This document shows positions 51,544-59,790 of a DNA stretch of 64,000 nt, piece after piece. Origin of the DNA: Nannocystis pusilla (GTDB taxonomy: Bacteria; Myxococcota_A; Polyangia; Nannocystales; Nannocystaceae); the NCBI RefSeq assembly GCF_026626665.1, contig NZ_JAPNKE010000002.1, positions 10,312,001 to 10,376,000 on the forward strand, written 5' to 3'. How positions within the stretch are numbered: position 1 is the stretch's first letter; each line of letters opens with the position of its first letter. A model generated the notes under the pieces. It searched no databases and was not told the origin of the DNA. It worked only from the letters and a program-made list of their open reading frames with translations. The translations under genes and the position numbers were made by a program.

Positions 51544-52520
51544 ATGCTCTCCGCCGTGACCTTCGTCCCCGCGCCGCCCCGGCGACTCGCGCCCGCCCCC
51601 GCCCTCGCACCGGCGCGTCGCGCCTCGCGGCTCGGGTCGTCGGCGATCGCGGTGGTCGTCGCGCTGACGGCGGAGGTCGCGACCGCCGCGCCCGCGGCGC
51701 CGGCACCTGTCCCTGCGGACAGCTCGGTGGCGGCCGCACCGACGGTCGGGTCATCGACGGCCGCAGCCACGGCCGGGTCACCGACCGCGAAGTCCACCTC
51801 ACCCGCGGCGCCCGGCGACCCCGCGGCACCTGCTCCTTCGGACAGCTCTGCGGAGGCGGAGGGGCCGGAGGCTGACCCCGAGGACAGCTCGCGATCGGAG
51901 CGCAAGCTCGACGGCCCGGGCGACGCGGCGGCCGTCGAGACGGCCGCCGAGACCCCGCCGCCGGCGCGCCCGGCCAGCGAGAAGCCGCCGCGGGTCGACG
52001 GCACCTACGTCGGCGGCACGCTCGGCCCGGGCATCAGCTTCGCGCGGGTCAACGACTTCCCGACGCCGAACCCCTTCGTCGGCGGCGGCGCGACGCTGCG
52101 GGTCGGCGAGGTCATTTATCCCTGGCTGAGCATCGGCGTGGAGATCTCCGGCAACCTCGCCTACCGCAGCGCCGACCCGCGCCAGCGCCTGCTGCAGGGC
52201 GCGTTCCTGGTCGACTTCGGGTTCTATCCGGCTGCGAAGAAGCAGATCCCGCTGTCGCTGCGGGCCGGCTTCGGCGCCGGCGGCGGGGCGGTCCGCGAGG
52301 CGCGCCGGACGGATCGCTCGGGCTTCGGCGGGGCGGTGTTCACCGCGGCGGTCCGCTACGAGTTCTTTCCAGGGCCGCGAAGCGCCGGCCGACCCGCGGC
52401 GGCGGTTTCTCGATCGGCCCCGAGCTCGGCTGGATCGGCTTCATGCCGGCGGCCAAGGGCCGGCCCATGTCGCACACCGTGTACCTCGGGCTGTACGTCG
52501 GCTTCTACTTCGGCTCGTGA
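51544..52520 (+). CDS. Outer-membrane beta-barrel protein with Ala/Pro linker, frameshifted near its end
   Basis: About 325 residues. A signal-like stretch (SSAIAVVVALTAEVATAAPAAP), a 90-residue Ala/Ser/Pro/Thr linker, then barrel strands (GTYVGGTLGPGISFARVND, WLSIGVEISGNLAYR, LLQGAFLVDFGFYP, FGGAVFTAAVRYEFFP). After YEFFP (near 52368) the frame is lost. One inserted base restores GGGFSIGPELGWIGFMPAAK and the last strand TVYLGLYVGFYFGS, with TGA at 52518. Unrestored, the frame runs on as Arg/Ala-rich nonsense to 52632. Two hairpin repeats code part of the linker (51707-51722, CTGTCC-CTGC-GGACAG; and 51832-51846). The linker probably spans the periplasm or wall. Confidence 0.65.
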
Positions 52521-52827
52521 GCGCGAGCCCGGCGAGGCGAGGCGTGCCTGTCGTGCAAGACAGGGAGACGGCGCGCCCGAGCCTGCATCTCCGCGGAGGT
52601 ATGTGCGCCTCCGAGCAAGGCGGAGGCGGTGACGGCGTGGTCGCCTGCCGCACGCCGTCTCGCCGGGCACCGACGCGCCCCCGGAGGCTGTGACGGCGCG
52701 ACCAGGTGCCCGCGGCCGACGCGGCGCGCGGGTCATGGAGATGGCGTTCAGGACAGGTCGAATCAGCCATGTCCAAATGAGCCTGTCCGGAGCGACATGC
52801 CCGCTCGGACATGCCCTTGCGGACAGC
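52521..52827. other. Convergent intergenic stretch with a repeat array
   Basis: No gene. The right quarter (52751-52826) is a dense array of dispersed hairpin repeats that abuts the stop of the DnaJ-C-like gene. The left part has CCTGTCGTGCAAGACAGG (52543-52560), a looser copy. Confidence 0.55.
52751..52826. repeat. Dense array of dispersed hairpin repeats
   Basis: In order: GGACAGGTC, CATGTCC, CCTGTCC, GGAGCGACATGCCC, GGACATGCCC and TTGCGGACAGCTC. These are at least five half-sites in alternating orientation within 76 bases, giving several mutually exclusive hairpins just outside a stop codon. Confidence 0.75.
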
Positions 52828-53334
52828 TCAGGCGAACATCATCGCCGCGGCGACCAGGGCCAGCAGCGCGGCCATCCAGGTCAGGGTGTTGGCGTCGAGC
52901 GACGGGCCCTGGACCGGCAGGCGGTAGGTGACCGCGGCGCCGCCGTCGGCCTCGGCGGGCGGGGCGGGGGTCGGCATGGCCGCCAGCGCCAGCTTCACCT
53001 CGGGCGGCGGCTCGGCGCGGCGGCGGTCGACCTCGACGTGGACCAGGAGATCGCCGGGGCGGCCGCCCTCGAGCGCCTCGCCCTGGCCCCGCAGGCGCAC
53101 GACCCCGCCGGCGGGGAAGCCGGCCGGCAGCGACAGGCGCACGCGGTCGTCGCTGTCGAGCGAGGACACGGTGCGGCGCGCGTATCCGCCCTCGGCCGCG
53201 AGGTCGAGCGGCACGCGGACCTCGAACGGGAACGGGAGGCCGAGGGCCCACGCCGGCACCGTGACGTCGGCGTGGAGGTCGCGTCCGCGGGGTCCGGGCG
53301 CCTCGGGTTCGAAGATGCTGCCGAGCTGCGTCAC
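52828..53334 (-). CDS. DnaJ C-terminal-like protein with C-terminal membrane helix
   Basis: 168 residues from a GTG start. The core repeats the substrate-binding beta domain of DnaJ/Hsp40: DLHADVTVPAWALGLPFPF, RVRLSLPAGFPAGGVVRLRGQGE and GGRPGDLLVHVEV are close to the second half of a class II J-protein. There is no J domain or zinc finger. A Pro/Ala-rich linker (about 120-138) leads to a C-terminal hydrophobic segment (LTWMAALLALVAAAMMFA) that should anchor it with the chaperone domain in the cytosol. It may present clients without recruiting Hsp70 by itself. It starts divergently from the astB-like gene, 69 bases away. Confidence 0.65.
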   Translation of the reverse strand: MTQLGSIFEPEAPGPRGRDLHADVTVPAWALGLPFPFEVRVPLDLAAEGGYARRTVSSLDSDDRVRLSLPAGFPAGGVVRLRGQGEALEGGRPGDLLVHVEVDRRRAEPPPEVKLALAAMPTPAPPAEADGGAAVTYRLPVQGPSLDANTLTWMAALLALVAAAMMFA

Positions 53335-53403
53335 CGCGCGGCCACTATACCGCGCGCCCCGGCGCTTGCGCCACGCCCGGGGTGGTGCCAAAACCGCGAG
53401 GGC

Positions 53404-54714
53404 ATGGGCGAGGTCAACTTCGACGGGCTGATCGGACCGACCTACAACGATGGGCTCGCCGCCGGCGTCGCGCCGAGTCAGCGCGCCGGCTCGACCACCA
53501 ACCCGAAAGCGGCGGCGCTCGCCGGGCTGGCGAAGATCCGCCTGGCCCGCTCGCTCGGGCTCGTGCAGGCGGTGTTGCCGCCGCAGCCGCGGCCCAACGT
53601 CGACTGGCTGCGGCGGATCGGCTTCACCGGCGACGACGAGCGGGTCCTGCGCTCGGCCGGCGAGGGCGACGGCATGTGGCTGCGCCTGTGCAGCAACCCG
53701 TCGTCGATGTGGGCCGCCAACGCGGCGACGGTGGCGCCGAGCAGCGACACGCGCGACGGCCGCGTCCACATCGCCGTCGCCAACCTGCAGCACATGCTGC
53801 ACCGCGCCCAGGAGCCCGAGGTCACCCACGCGGTGCTGTCGGCGATCTTCCGCGACGAGGCGCGCTTCGCCGTCCACGCGCCGCTGCCGGCGGTCCACCA
53901 GCTCGGCGACGAGGGGGCGGCCAACACCTTGCGGCTGCAGGTCGGCGGGCGGCCGGCGGTCCACGTGTTCGCGTGGGGCCGCGGGGCGTACGCGCGGCAC
54001 GCGGCGTCGCGGTTCCCGGCGCGGCAGACGATCGAGGCCTCGCAGGCGCAGGCGCGGCTGCTGCAGCTCGACCCGGCGCGCGTGCTGTTCCCGCAGCAGC
54101 ACCCCGACGGCCTCGACGGCGGCGCCTCGCACACCGACATCCTCGCGGTCGCGCACGGCTCGCTGCTGCTGATCCACGAGCTCGCGCTGCGCGACGTCGG
54201 CAGCGTGCTGACCGAGCTGCGGCGACGGCTCGGCTCGGCCCTGCAGGTCGCCCTGGCCCGCAACGCCGACCTGCCGCTGCAGGACGCGGTGGCCACCAGC
54301 GTGTTCGGCGGCCAGTTCTTTACCTGTCCCGACGGACAGCTCGGTCTATTGGTCGCCGCCGAGACGCGCGAGAACGCGGCGGCGCGCGGCTACCTCGACC
54401 GCCTGGTGGCCGACGGGCACGTGGGCCAGATCCGCGAGGTCGACCTGCGCCCGGCGCTGCGCCACGGCGGCGGCCCGGCGTCGCTGCGCCTGCGCGTCAG
54501 CCTCGACGAGCGCGAGGCCGCGGCGCTGGGCGGGCGCGTGATCGTCGACGACGACCTCGAGACCGCGCTGGTCGCATGGGTCGAGAAGCACTACCGCGAC
54601 CGCCTCACGCCCGAGGACCTGGCCGACCCGCAGCTGCTGCTCGAGGTCCGGACCGCCCTCGACGCGCTGACGCAGCTGCTGCAGCTCGGCTCGGTCTACG
54701 CGTTCCAGCGCTGA
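53404..54714 (+). CDS. astB: N-succinylarginine dihydrolase homologue (AstB) with Ser for the catalytic Cys
   Basis: A 436-residue member of the AstB family, which in the arginine succinyltransferase pathway splits N2-succinylarginine into N2-succinylornithine, CO2 and ammonia. Family blocks are NFDGLIGPTYNDG, STTNPKAAALAGLAKI, SMWAANAATVAPSSDT, LGDEGAAN (Glu170), GGASHTDIL (His243) and GGGPASLRLRV. These Glu and His match E174 and H248 of the E. coli enzyme. The position of its nucleophile C365 is Ser360 here (GGGPAS instead of GGGPAC), so arginine dihydrolase activity is doubtful unless Ser works. No astA, astC, astD or astE lies nearby. A hairpin repeat codes FTCPDGQ (54324-54339). No frameshift is seen, so the gene is maintained. 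Confidence 0.82.
   Translation: MGEVNFDGLIGPTYNDGLAAGVAPSQRAGSTTNPKAAALAGLAKIRLARSLGLVQAVLPPQPRPNVDWLRRIGFTGDDERVLRSAGEGDGMWLRLCSNPSSMWAANAATVAPSSDTRDGRVHIAVANLQHMLHRAQEPEVTHAVLSAIFRDEARFAVHAPLPAVHQLGDEGAANTLRLQVGGRPAVHVFAWGRGAYARHAASRFPARQTIEASQAQARLLQLDPARVLFPQQHPDGLDGGASHTDILAVAHGSLLLIHELALRDVGSVLTELRRRLGSALQVALARNADLPLQDAVATSVFGGQFFTCPDGQLGLLVAAETRENAAARGYLDRLVADGHVGQIREVDLRPALRHGGGPASLRLRVSLDEREAAALGGRVIVDDDLETALVAWVEKHYRDRLTPEDLADPQLLLEVRTALDALTQLLQLGSVYAFQR
54324..54339. repeat. Dispersed hairpin repeat in CDS
   Basis: CTGTCC-CGAC-GGACAG, perfect 6-bp stem, inside the astB-like gene (FTCPDGQLG). Confidence 0.65.
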
Positions 54715-54845
54715 CCGCGACGGAGCGCCGGCCCCGAGCGGCGCGAGCGGCTCCCGGGGAGCGGCCGGGCGTGCGTGACGTGAGCGGCGGCGAGGCGCCC
54801 GCGCGCAGGTCCGCGGCGTGGGACATGGGCTAGATTGATGGGACC

Positions 54846-56009
54846 ATGACGTCACCTTCTCCGCAGAGCTGTACGCTGGCCGATCTGCTGGAGCGGCGCC
54901 GTGAGACGATCATCGAGCGCTGGACCGAGCGCATGCGGGCCGAGAACCTGGTCGACGACCGGCTCAGCACGCCGACCCTGCGCAACTCCCTGCCGGAGTT
55001 CCTCGACCAGGTGGCGGCCGCGCTGCGCCGTCAGCCGCAGGCAGCGCCGTGCGGCGAGGTCGCGCGCGAGCACGGGCGCCAGCGCTACCGCGTCGGCTTC
55101 GACCTGCGCACCGTGGTGATCGAGTACGACATGCTCCGCGAGGTCCTGTTCGACACCATCGAGGAGTCGGGCGGCCCGCTGCAGCTCGCCGAGGTGCGGG
55201 CGCTGTGCGCCGCGTTCTCCGCCGGCATCGCCGAGGCGGTCGACCAGTTCTCGCGCGACCGTGACCGCGACCTGCAGGCCGGCGCGGCCGAGCGCGAGCG
55301 GGCGAGCGAGTTCGAGCGGCAGCTGATCGCCATCGTCTCGCACGACCTGCGCAGCCCGCTGACGGCGATGCTGGTCGCGTCCGAGGCGGTCGTCCGGCGC
55401 GGCGCGCCCGACGACAAGACGGCGCGGCTGCTGCTGCGGATCCAGACCGGCGCGCAGCGGGCCACGCGGCTCATCAACGACCTGCTCGACTACAGCCACG
55501 AGCGCAAGTCGGGCCGGATCCCCGTGCGGCCGCAGGACGTGTCCTTGCGGGTGCTCGTGCGCGAGGCGATCGACGAGGCGGCGACCATGTTCCCCGAGCG
55601 CATCATCGAGTACGCCTGCGAGGACCCGATCCAGACCCGCGCCGACCCCGACCGGATCGCGCAGGTGCTGTCGAACCTGCTGACGAACGCGCTCAAGTAC
55701 AGCCCGACGAACACGGTGGTGCGGGTGGCGACGCGGGTCAGCGCCCAGGCCGACGCGGTGACGATCGAGGTGCACAACTGGGGCCCGCCGATCCCGCCCG
55801 AACGGCGCGGCTCGCTCTTCGAAGCGTTCCAGGGCGACCCGTCGCTGCGAGGGCGGGCCTCGCTGGGGCTCGGGCTCCACATCTCGCGCCAGATCTTGCT
55901 CGCCCACGGCGGCACGCTCGACGTCTGCTCGAGCGCGGAGGAGGGCACCACCTTCACCTGCACGCTGCCGCGGCAGCCGCAGGCGGTGCCGCTCCCGATG
56001 ACCGCGTAG
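54846..56009 (+). CDS. Soluble sensor histidine kinase with RsbRD-like N-terminal domain
   Basis: 387 residues, no membrane segments. The N-terminal ~130 residues (LLERRRETIIERWTERM, HGRQRYRVGFDLRTVVIEYDMLRE) match the helical RsbRD N-terminal sensor of stress-signalling proteins. HisKA follows with phospho-His in IAIVSHDLRSPLTAM. The HATPase domain shows NLLTNALKYSP, a weak DxGxG (HNWGPPIPPE) and LGLGLHISRQIL. The first glycine box is degenerate (NWGPP for DTGIG), which is common in this subgroup and compatible with activity. No response regulator is adjacent. A GGGA ribosome-like site precedes the ATG. Confidence 0.85.
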   Translation: MTSPSPQSCTLADLLERRRETIIERWTERMRAENLVDDRLSTPTLRNSLPEFLDQVAAALRRQPQAAPCGEVAREHGRQRYRVGFDLRTVVIEYDMLREVLFDTIEESGGPLQLAEVRALCAAFSAGIAEAVDQFSRDRDRDLQAGAAERERASEFERQLIAIVSHDLRSPLTAMLVASEAVVRRGAPDDKTARLLLRIQTGAQRATRLINDLLDYSHERKSGRIPVRPQDVSLRVLVREAIDEAATMFPERIIEYACEDPIQTRADPDRIAQVLSNLLTNALKYSPTNTVVRVATRVSAQADAVTIEVHNWGPPIPPERRGSLFEAFQGDPSLRGRASLGLGLHISRQILLAHGGTLDVCSSAEEGTTFTCTLPRQPQAVPLPMTA

Positions 56010-56055
56010 CGCCGGCGCGCGCCGGGCGGCGGGCGGCTCGGGTATCCTGGCCGGC

Positions 56056-57591
56056 ATGTCCAGCGCAGCCGCGTCGTCCAGCGAGACCGAGCCGTCCCCG
56101 TCGTGGCTGAAGCCGCGACCGCCGATCGTCAGCGGCGAGGACTACGTCGCCAGCCTGCGCGGTCGCGGCCTGCGGGTGTTCTTGCTCGGGGAGCGGGTGG
56201 CCGAGCCGGTCGACCACCCGATCTTGCGCCCGTCGATCAACGCGGTCGCGCGCACCTACGACCTCGCGCTCGAGCGCCCCGAGCTGGCGACCGCGGTGGT
56301 GGGCGAGACCGGCCAGCGGGTCAACCGCTTCCTCCACGTCACCGAGTCGGCGGCCGACGTGGTGCAGCAGAACAAGATGCAGCGCCGGCTCGGCCAGCTG
56401 ACCGGGACCTGCTTCCAGCGCTGCGTCGGCATGGACGCGATCAACGCGCTCTACACCACGACCTGGCTCATCGACCAGGCGCGCCAGACGCCCTACCACG
56501 GCCGCCTGCGCGCGTTCGTGCGGGCGATGCAGCGGCAGAACCTGGTGGTCGGCGGGGCGATGACCGACGTGAAGGGCGACCGCGGCAAGGCGCCGCACGA
56601 GCAGAGCGACCCCGACATGTTCGTGCGGGTGGTCCGGCGCGAGCCGGGCGGGGTGGTGATCCGCGGGGCCAAGGCGCACCAGACCGGCTGCATCAACTCG
56701 CACTGGATCGTGGTGATGCCGACGATGCGGCTCGGGCCGCGCGACCGCGACCACGCGATCGTGTGCGCGGTGCCGGTCGACCACCCGGGTCTGACCTTCG
56801 TGGTCGGGCGGCAGTCGTGCGACACGCGGGCGCTCGAGGGCGGCGCGGTCGACGTCGGCAACGCCCGCTACGGCGGCCAGGAGGCGCTCATCATCCTCGA
56901 CGACGTGTTCGTGCCCGACGAGCTCGTCTTCATGGACGGCGAGGTCGAGTTCGCGGCCGACCTGGTCGAGCGGTTCACGGCGTATCACCGCCGCAGCTAC
57001 GTGTGCAAGGCGGGCGTCGGCGACGTGCTGATCGGCGCGGCGGCGCTGATCGCCGACTACAACGGGGTGCCGCAGGTCTCGCACGTGCGCGACAAGCTGG
57101 TCGAGATGGCCCACCTCAACGAGACGATCTACGGCGCCGGGATCGCGGCCTCGCACGAGTCGACCGCCACGCCGGCGGGCAACTGGCAGAACGACCCGAT
57201 GCTCGCCAACGTGTGCAAGCACAACGTGACCCGCTTCCCCTACGAGATGGCGAGGTTGGCCCAGGACCTGGCCGGCGGGCTGCTGGCGACGCTGCCGTCG
57301 GAGCACGACTTCGCCGACCCCGAGGTCGGGCCGCTGTTGAAAAAGTACCTGCGCGGGCGCGACGGCGTGTCGGTCGAGGCGCGGGCGCGGGCGCTGCGGC
57401 TGATCGAGAACCTGACGCTCGGCCGCAACGCCGTCGGCTACCTGACCGAGTCGATGCACGGGGCCGGCTCGCCGCAGGCGCAGCGGATCCAGATCGCCCG
57501 GCAGATGCAGGTCGAGGACAAGAAGGCGCTGGCCCGCGCGCTCGCCGGCATCACCGACGAGGTCGAGGGCGCCGATCGGGACATGTCTTGA
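56056..57591 (+). CDS. 4-hydroxybutyryl-CoA dehydratase/4-hydroxyphenylacetate 3-hydroxylase family (AbfD/HpaB-like)
   Basis: A 511-residue flavoprotein of the HpaB superfamily. It is closest in pattern to 4-hydroxybutyryl-CoA dehydratase / vinylacetyl-CoA isomerase, a radical enzyme with FAD and [4Fe-4S]. Candidate cluster ligands are all present: C119 and C123 in TCFQRCVGMDAIN, His311 and Cys317 in AYHRRSYVCKAGVGD; in the clostridial enzyme the last pair is one residue further apart. TDVKGDRGKAP and VIRGAKAHQT line the flavin site. True HpaB monooxygenases lack the Cys set, so dehydratase chemistry is favoured. The N-terminal ~20 residues are Ser-rich. The final DRDMS is coded by a hairpin repeat that runs past the stop. 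Confidence 0.82.
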   Translation: MSSAAASSSETEPSPSWLKPRPPIVSGEDYVASLRGRGLRVFLLGERVAEPVDHPILRPSINAVARTYDLALERPELATAVVGETGQRVNRFLHVTESAADVVQQNKMQRRLGQLTGTCFQRCVGMDAINALYTTTWLIDQARQTPYHGRLRAFVRAMQRQNLVVGGAMTDVKGDRGKAPHEQSDPDMFVRVVRREPGGVVIRGAKAHQTGCINSHWIVVMPTMRLGPRDRDHAIVCAVPVDHPGLTFVVGRQSCDTRALEGGAVDVGNARYGGQEALIILDDVFVPDELVFMDGEVEFAADLVERFTAYHRRSYVCKAGVGDVLIGAAALIADYNGVPQVSHVRDKLVEMAHLNETIYGAGIAASHESTATPAGNWQNDPMLANVCKHNVTRFPYEMARLAQDLAGGLLATLPSEHDFADPEVGPLLKKYLRGRDGVSVEARARALRLIENLTLGRNAVGYLTESMHGAGSPQAQRIQIARQMQVEDKKALARALAGITDEVEGADRDMS

Positions 57592-57645
57592 AGGGCATGT
57601 CCGATACGGAATGTCGTATCGGACATGCTCGATAGAGCATGTCCG
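57578..57645. repeat. Nested hairpin repeats at a convergent junction, probable two-way terminator
   Basis: A perfect 14-bp stem GCATGTCCGATACG / CGTATCGGACATGC (57595-57608 with 57615-57628, loop GAATGT) overlaps a second perfect 10-bp stem GGACATGCTC-GATA-GAGCATGTCC (57621-57644). The array begins inside the last codons of the dehydratase-like gene and ends 6 bases from the convergent stop. Confidence 0.8.
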
Positions 57646-57650
57646 AAGGC

Positions 57651-59660
57651 TCAGCCCGGCTTGACGCCCGGCTGCGACGCTTGCAGCGACCACTCGAAGT
57701 TGTCGAGCAGCACCAGCGAGTCGTACCAGGGGTCGCCGGTGTCCCACAGGACGAACCGGATCTCCATCGTCTCGCCGGGCTTGACGTTGCCGGACATCGT
57801 GAGCCAGCCGGTGCCGCCGCCGACCTGGTTGTTGGTGCCGCAGAAGCCGAGGTCGTCCTTGAAGTGCGGCTGGGGGTTCAGGGTGTGGAAGCCGGTGCCG
57901 GCGAGCTCGTCGTTGCCGGTGCAGCTGTCGTAGGTGCCGGCCGGCGGGGCTGCGCAGCTGATCTGGCCGTTCTTGCACTGCGTGAACAGGCCGGGCGCGC
58001 CCTTGAGGATGTTGACCCCGAGCGGGAACAGCTGGTCCATCTGGTTCTTGTAGATGGCGACGTTCTTGTCGGCCGGGTTGCCGGCGCCCATGCCGTCGAC
58101 CAGCGTCAGGAAGAAGTCGTTGTACGGGCTGCACACCCACTCGGGGTACTCGCTCGAGAAGAAGTACACGTGGGCGCTGAACGACTGCGCGTTCGTGGGT
58201 ACGCGGATCCGCAGCTTCAGCTGGATCGTGTCCTGGCCGGTCGCGCCGCCGCCGGGCTCGGGGCAGCCGGGCGCGTTGGGGAAGTTGTTGCCGTTGGCGG
58301 CCAGCCAGTCGGCGGGGACGGCCGCCGGGGTGGCCAGCTCGGTGCCGCCCTGGAAGGGGGAGAAGGCGGGGTTCTTGTCGTTGGCGTCGGCGGCGGCGCC
58401 GGTCGACAGGACGGCCAGGCGGTGGTTCTTCTGCGGGACGATGACGCTGCCGAAGCCGGGGCGGATCGATCGCGCCGCGGGAGCCGGGTCGCCCATGCCG
58501 TTGGAGCGGGTGAAGGCGCCGGAGATCACGCCCCACGTGCGCTCGGCGAGCGGCGGCGCCTCGGTCGTGAACTGGCACAGGTCCATCGCCCTGGCGTAGG
58601 CCAGCGGGTCGCCGGCGTCGCTGGCGAGGCCGTCGTCGCAGGCCGGCAGGACGTTGTCGGCCCCGCCGTCGCAGTCGTCGTCGACGGCGTTGCCCATGAC
58701 CTCGAAGGCGCCGGGGTTGACGAGGTCGGGGTTGCTGCAGTCGGGGCCGAGCTCGTCGCAGCAGTCGCCGCCGCACACGGTCCAGCCGTCGCCGTCGGCG
58801 TCGGGGTCCTCGTCGACCTCGCCGTCGCAGTTGTCGTCGAGGGCGTTGTCGCAGACGTCGGCGAGCGCCGGCAGGACCTCGCCCTCGCACGGGCCGAAGC
58901 CGGTGCCCTGCGGGTTGCAGGTGCGCTGGCCGGGCTTGCAGGCGCCGACGCCGGCGGTGTTCGGCGGACCGCCGTAGCAGTCCTCGACCGCGTTCGGGGT
59001 GCACTGGCAGCTGCCGGACTTCTCGCAGCCGTTGGCGGGGTCGCCGTCGCAGTCCTGCCAGCCGTCTTCGCAGGCGCCGAGGCCACACTGTCCCATCGAG
59101 CAGGTCGCGGCGGCGTGGAACGGCAGCGGGCACGGGTCGCAGCCGCCGCAGTGGGCCGGGTCGGCGAGCGGGTCGACGCAGGCGTCGCCGCAGCAGGCGA
59201 GGCCGCCGGCGCACGCCTGGCCGTCGCTGCAGCCGGCCACGCAGGCGCCGTCCTGGCACACGCTGCCGGGGGCGCAGCCGGCGTCGGCGGTGCAGCCCTT
59301 GCAGGTGTGGTCGGTCAGGTCGCAGGTGCTCGGCGCGGTGCAGTCGCCGTCGTCGGCGCAGCCGGGCTGGCACGCGTCGCCGACGCAATACTGTCCTTCG
59401 GGACAGTCCGGGACGCAGCCGCCCACCGTCGGCGCGGCCGGCATCGAGGTCGCTTCGCCCGTCTCGATGCCGCCCTCGGTCGTGGTCGGCCCGGTCTCCG
59501 GCGCGGCGGTCGAGGCCTCGACGGTGGTGACCCCGGTGACGCCGGGCGTCGTGGCGCCCTCGGTCGCGGTGGTGGCGGGGCGCTCGTCGTTGCAGGCGGA
59601 CGACAGCGCGGCGAGGGCGGCAGCGATAGAGGCAAGGCCCGGAGGGCGAGGAGGACGCAT
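57651..59660 (-). CDS. Surface lipoprotein with MopE-type motif and choice-of-anchor L domain
   Basis: A 669-residue lipoprotein (AALAALSSAC, lipid Cys about 23). Order: Thr/Glu/Gly linker (about 28-78); Cys-rich region of EGF-like and disulfide-repeat character (about 80-215: CPEGQYCVGDACQPGC, CGDACVDPLADPAHCGGC); two Asp-rich metal-binding segments of MopE type (DNALDDNCDGEVDED, NAVDDDCDGGAD); and a choice-of-anchor L domain (FFSSEYPEWVCSPYNDFF, NVAIYKNQMDQLFPLGVN) ending FEWSLQASQPG. It is probably surface-exposed, may bind metal, and is part of a run of minus-strand lipoprotein genes. Its stop faces a strong two-way terminator. Confidence 0.75.
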   Translation of the reverse strand: MRPPRPPGLASIAAALAALSSACNDERPATTATEGATTPGVTGVTTVEASTAAPETGPTTTEGGIETGEATSMPAAPTVGGCVPDCPEGQYCVGDACQPGCADDGDCTAPSTCDLTDHTCKGCTADAGCAPGSVCQDGACVAGCSDGQACAGGLACCGDACVDPLADPAHCGGCDPCPLPFHAAATCSMGQCGLGACEDGWQDCDGDPANGCEKSGSCQCTPNAVEDCYGGPPNTAGVGACKPGQRTCNPQGTGFGPCEGEVLPALADVCDNALDDNCDGEVDEDPDADGDGWTVCGGDCCDELGPDCSNPDLVNPGAFEVMGNAVDDDCDGGADNVLPACDDGLASDAGDPLAYARAMDLCQFTTEAPPLAERTWGVISGAFTRSNGMGDPAPAARSIRPGFGSVIVPQKNHRLAVLSTGAAADANDKNPAFSPFQGGTELATPAAVPADWLAANGNNFPNAPGCPEPGGGATGQDTIQLKLRIRVPTNAQSFSAHVYFFSSEYPEWVCSPYNDFFLTLVDGMGAGNPADKNVAIYKNQMDQLFPLGVNILKGAPGLFTQCKNGQISCAAPPAGTYDSCTGNDELAGTGFHTLNPQPHFKDDLGFCGTNNQVGGGTGWLTMSGNVKPGETMEIRFVLWDTGDPWYDSLVLLDNFEWSLQASQPGVKPG
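59390..59407. repeat. Dispersed hairpin repeat in CDS, TTCG loop
   Basis: ACTGTCC-TTCG-GGACAGT, perfect 7-bp stem closed by C(TTCG)G, the most stable RNA tetraloop context (on the plus strand). It codes CPEGQYC on the minus strand. Confidence 0.75.
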
Positions 59661-59729
59661 GTCCGGCAAGATGGGCCGGGAGGTGCGACCGAGGGGCCGC
59701 GTGACCGGCGAAGTCGCGGCAAGAAGCAA

Positions 59730-59759
59730 GAGGGCCGCGCGACGGAGCGCGCGGCCCTC
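59730..59759 (-). terminator. Terminator of the VWA lipoprotein gene
   Basis: Perfect 11-bp stem GAGGGCCGCGC / GCGCGGCCCTC with an 8-base loop, 31 bases past the VWA gene's stop. On the minus strand it is followed by TTGCTTCTT, a fair U-rich tail. Confidence 0.75.
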
Positions 59760-59790
59760 GAGCTGCGGGTCGACCGCCGCGCGGCGTCGC

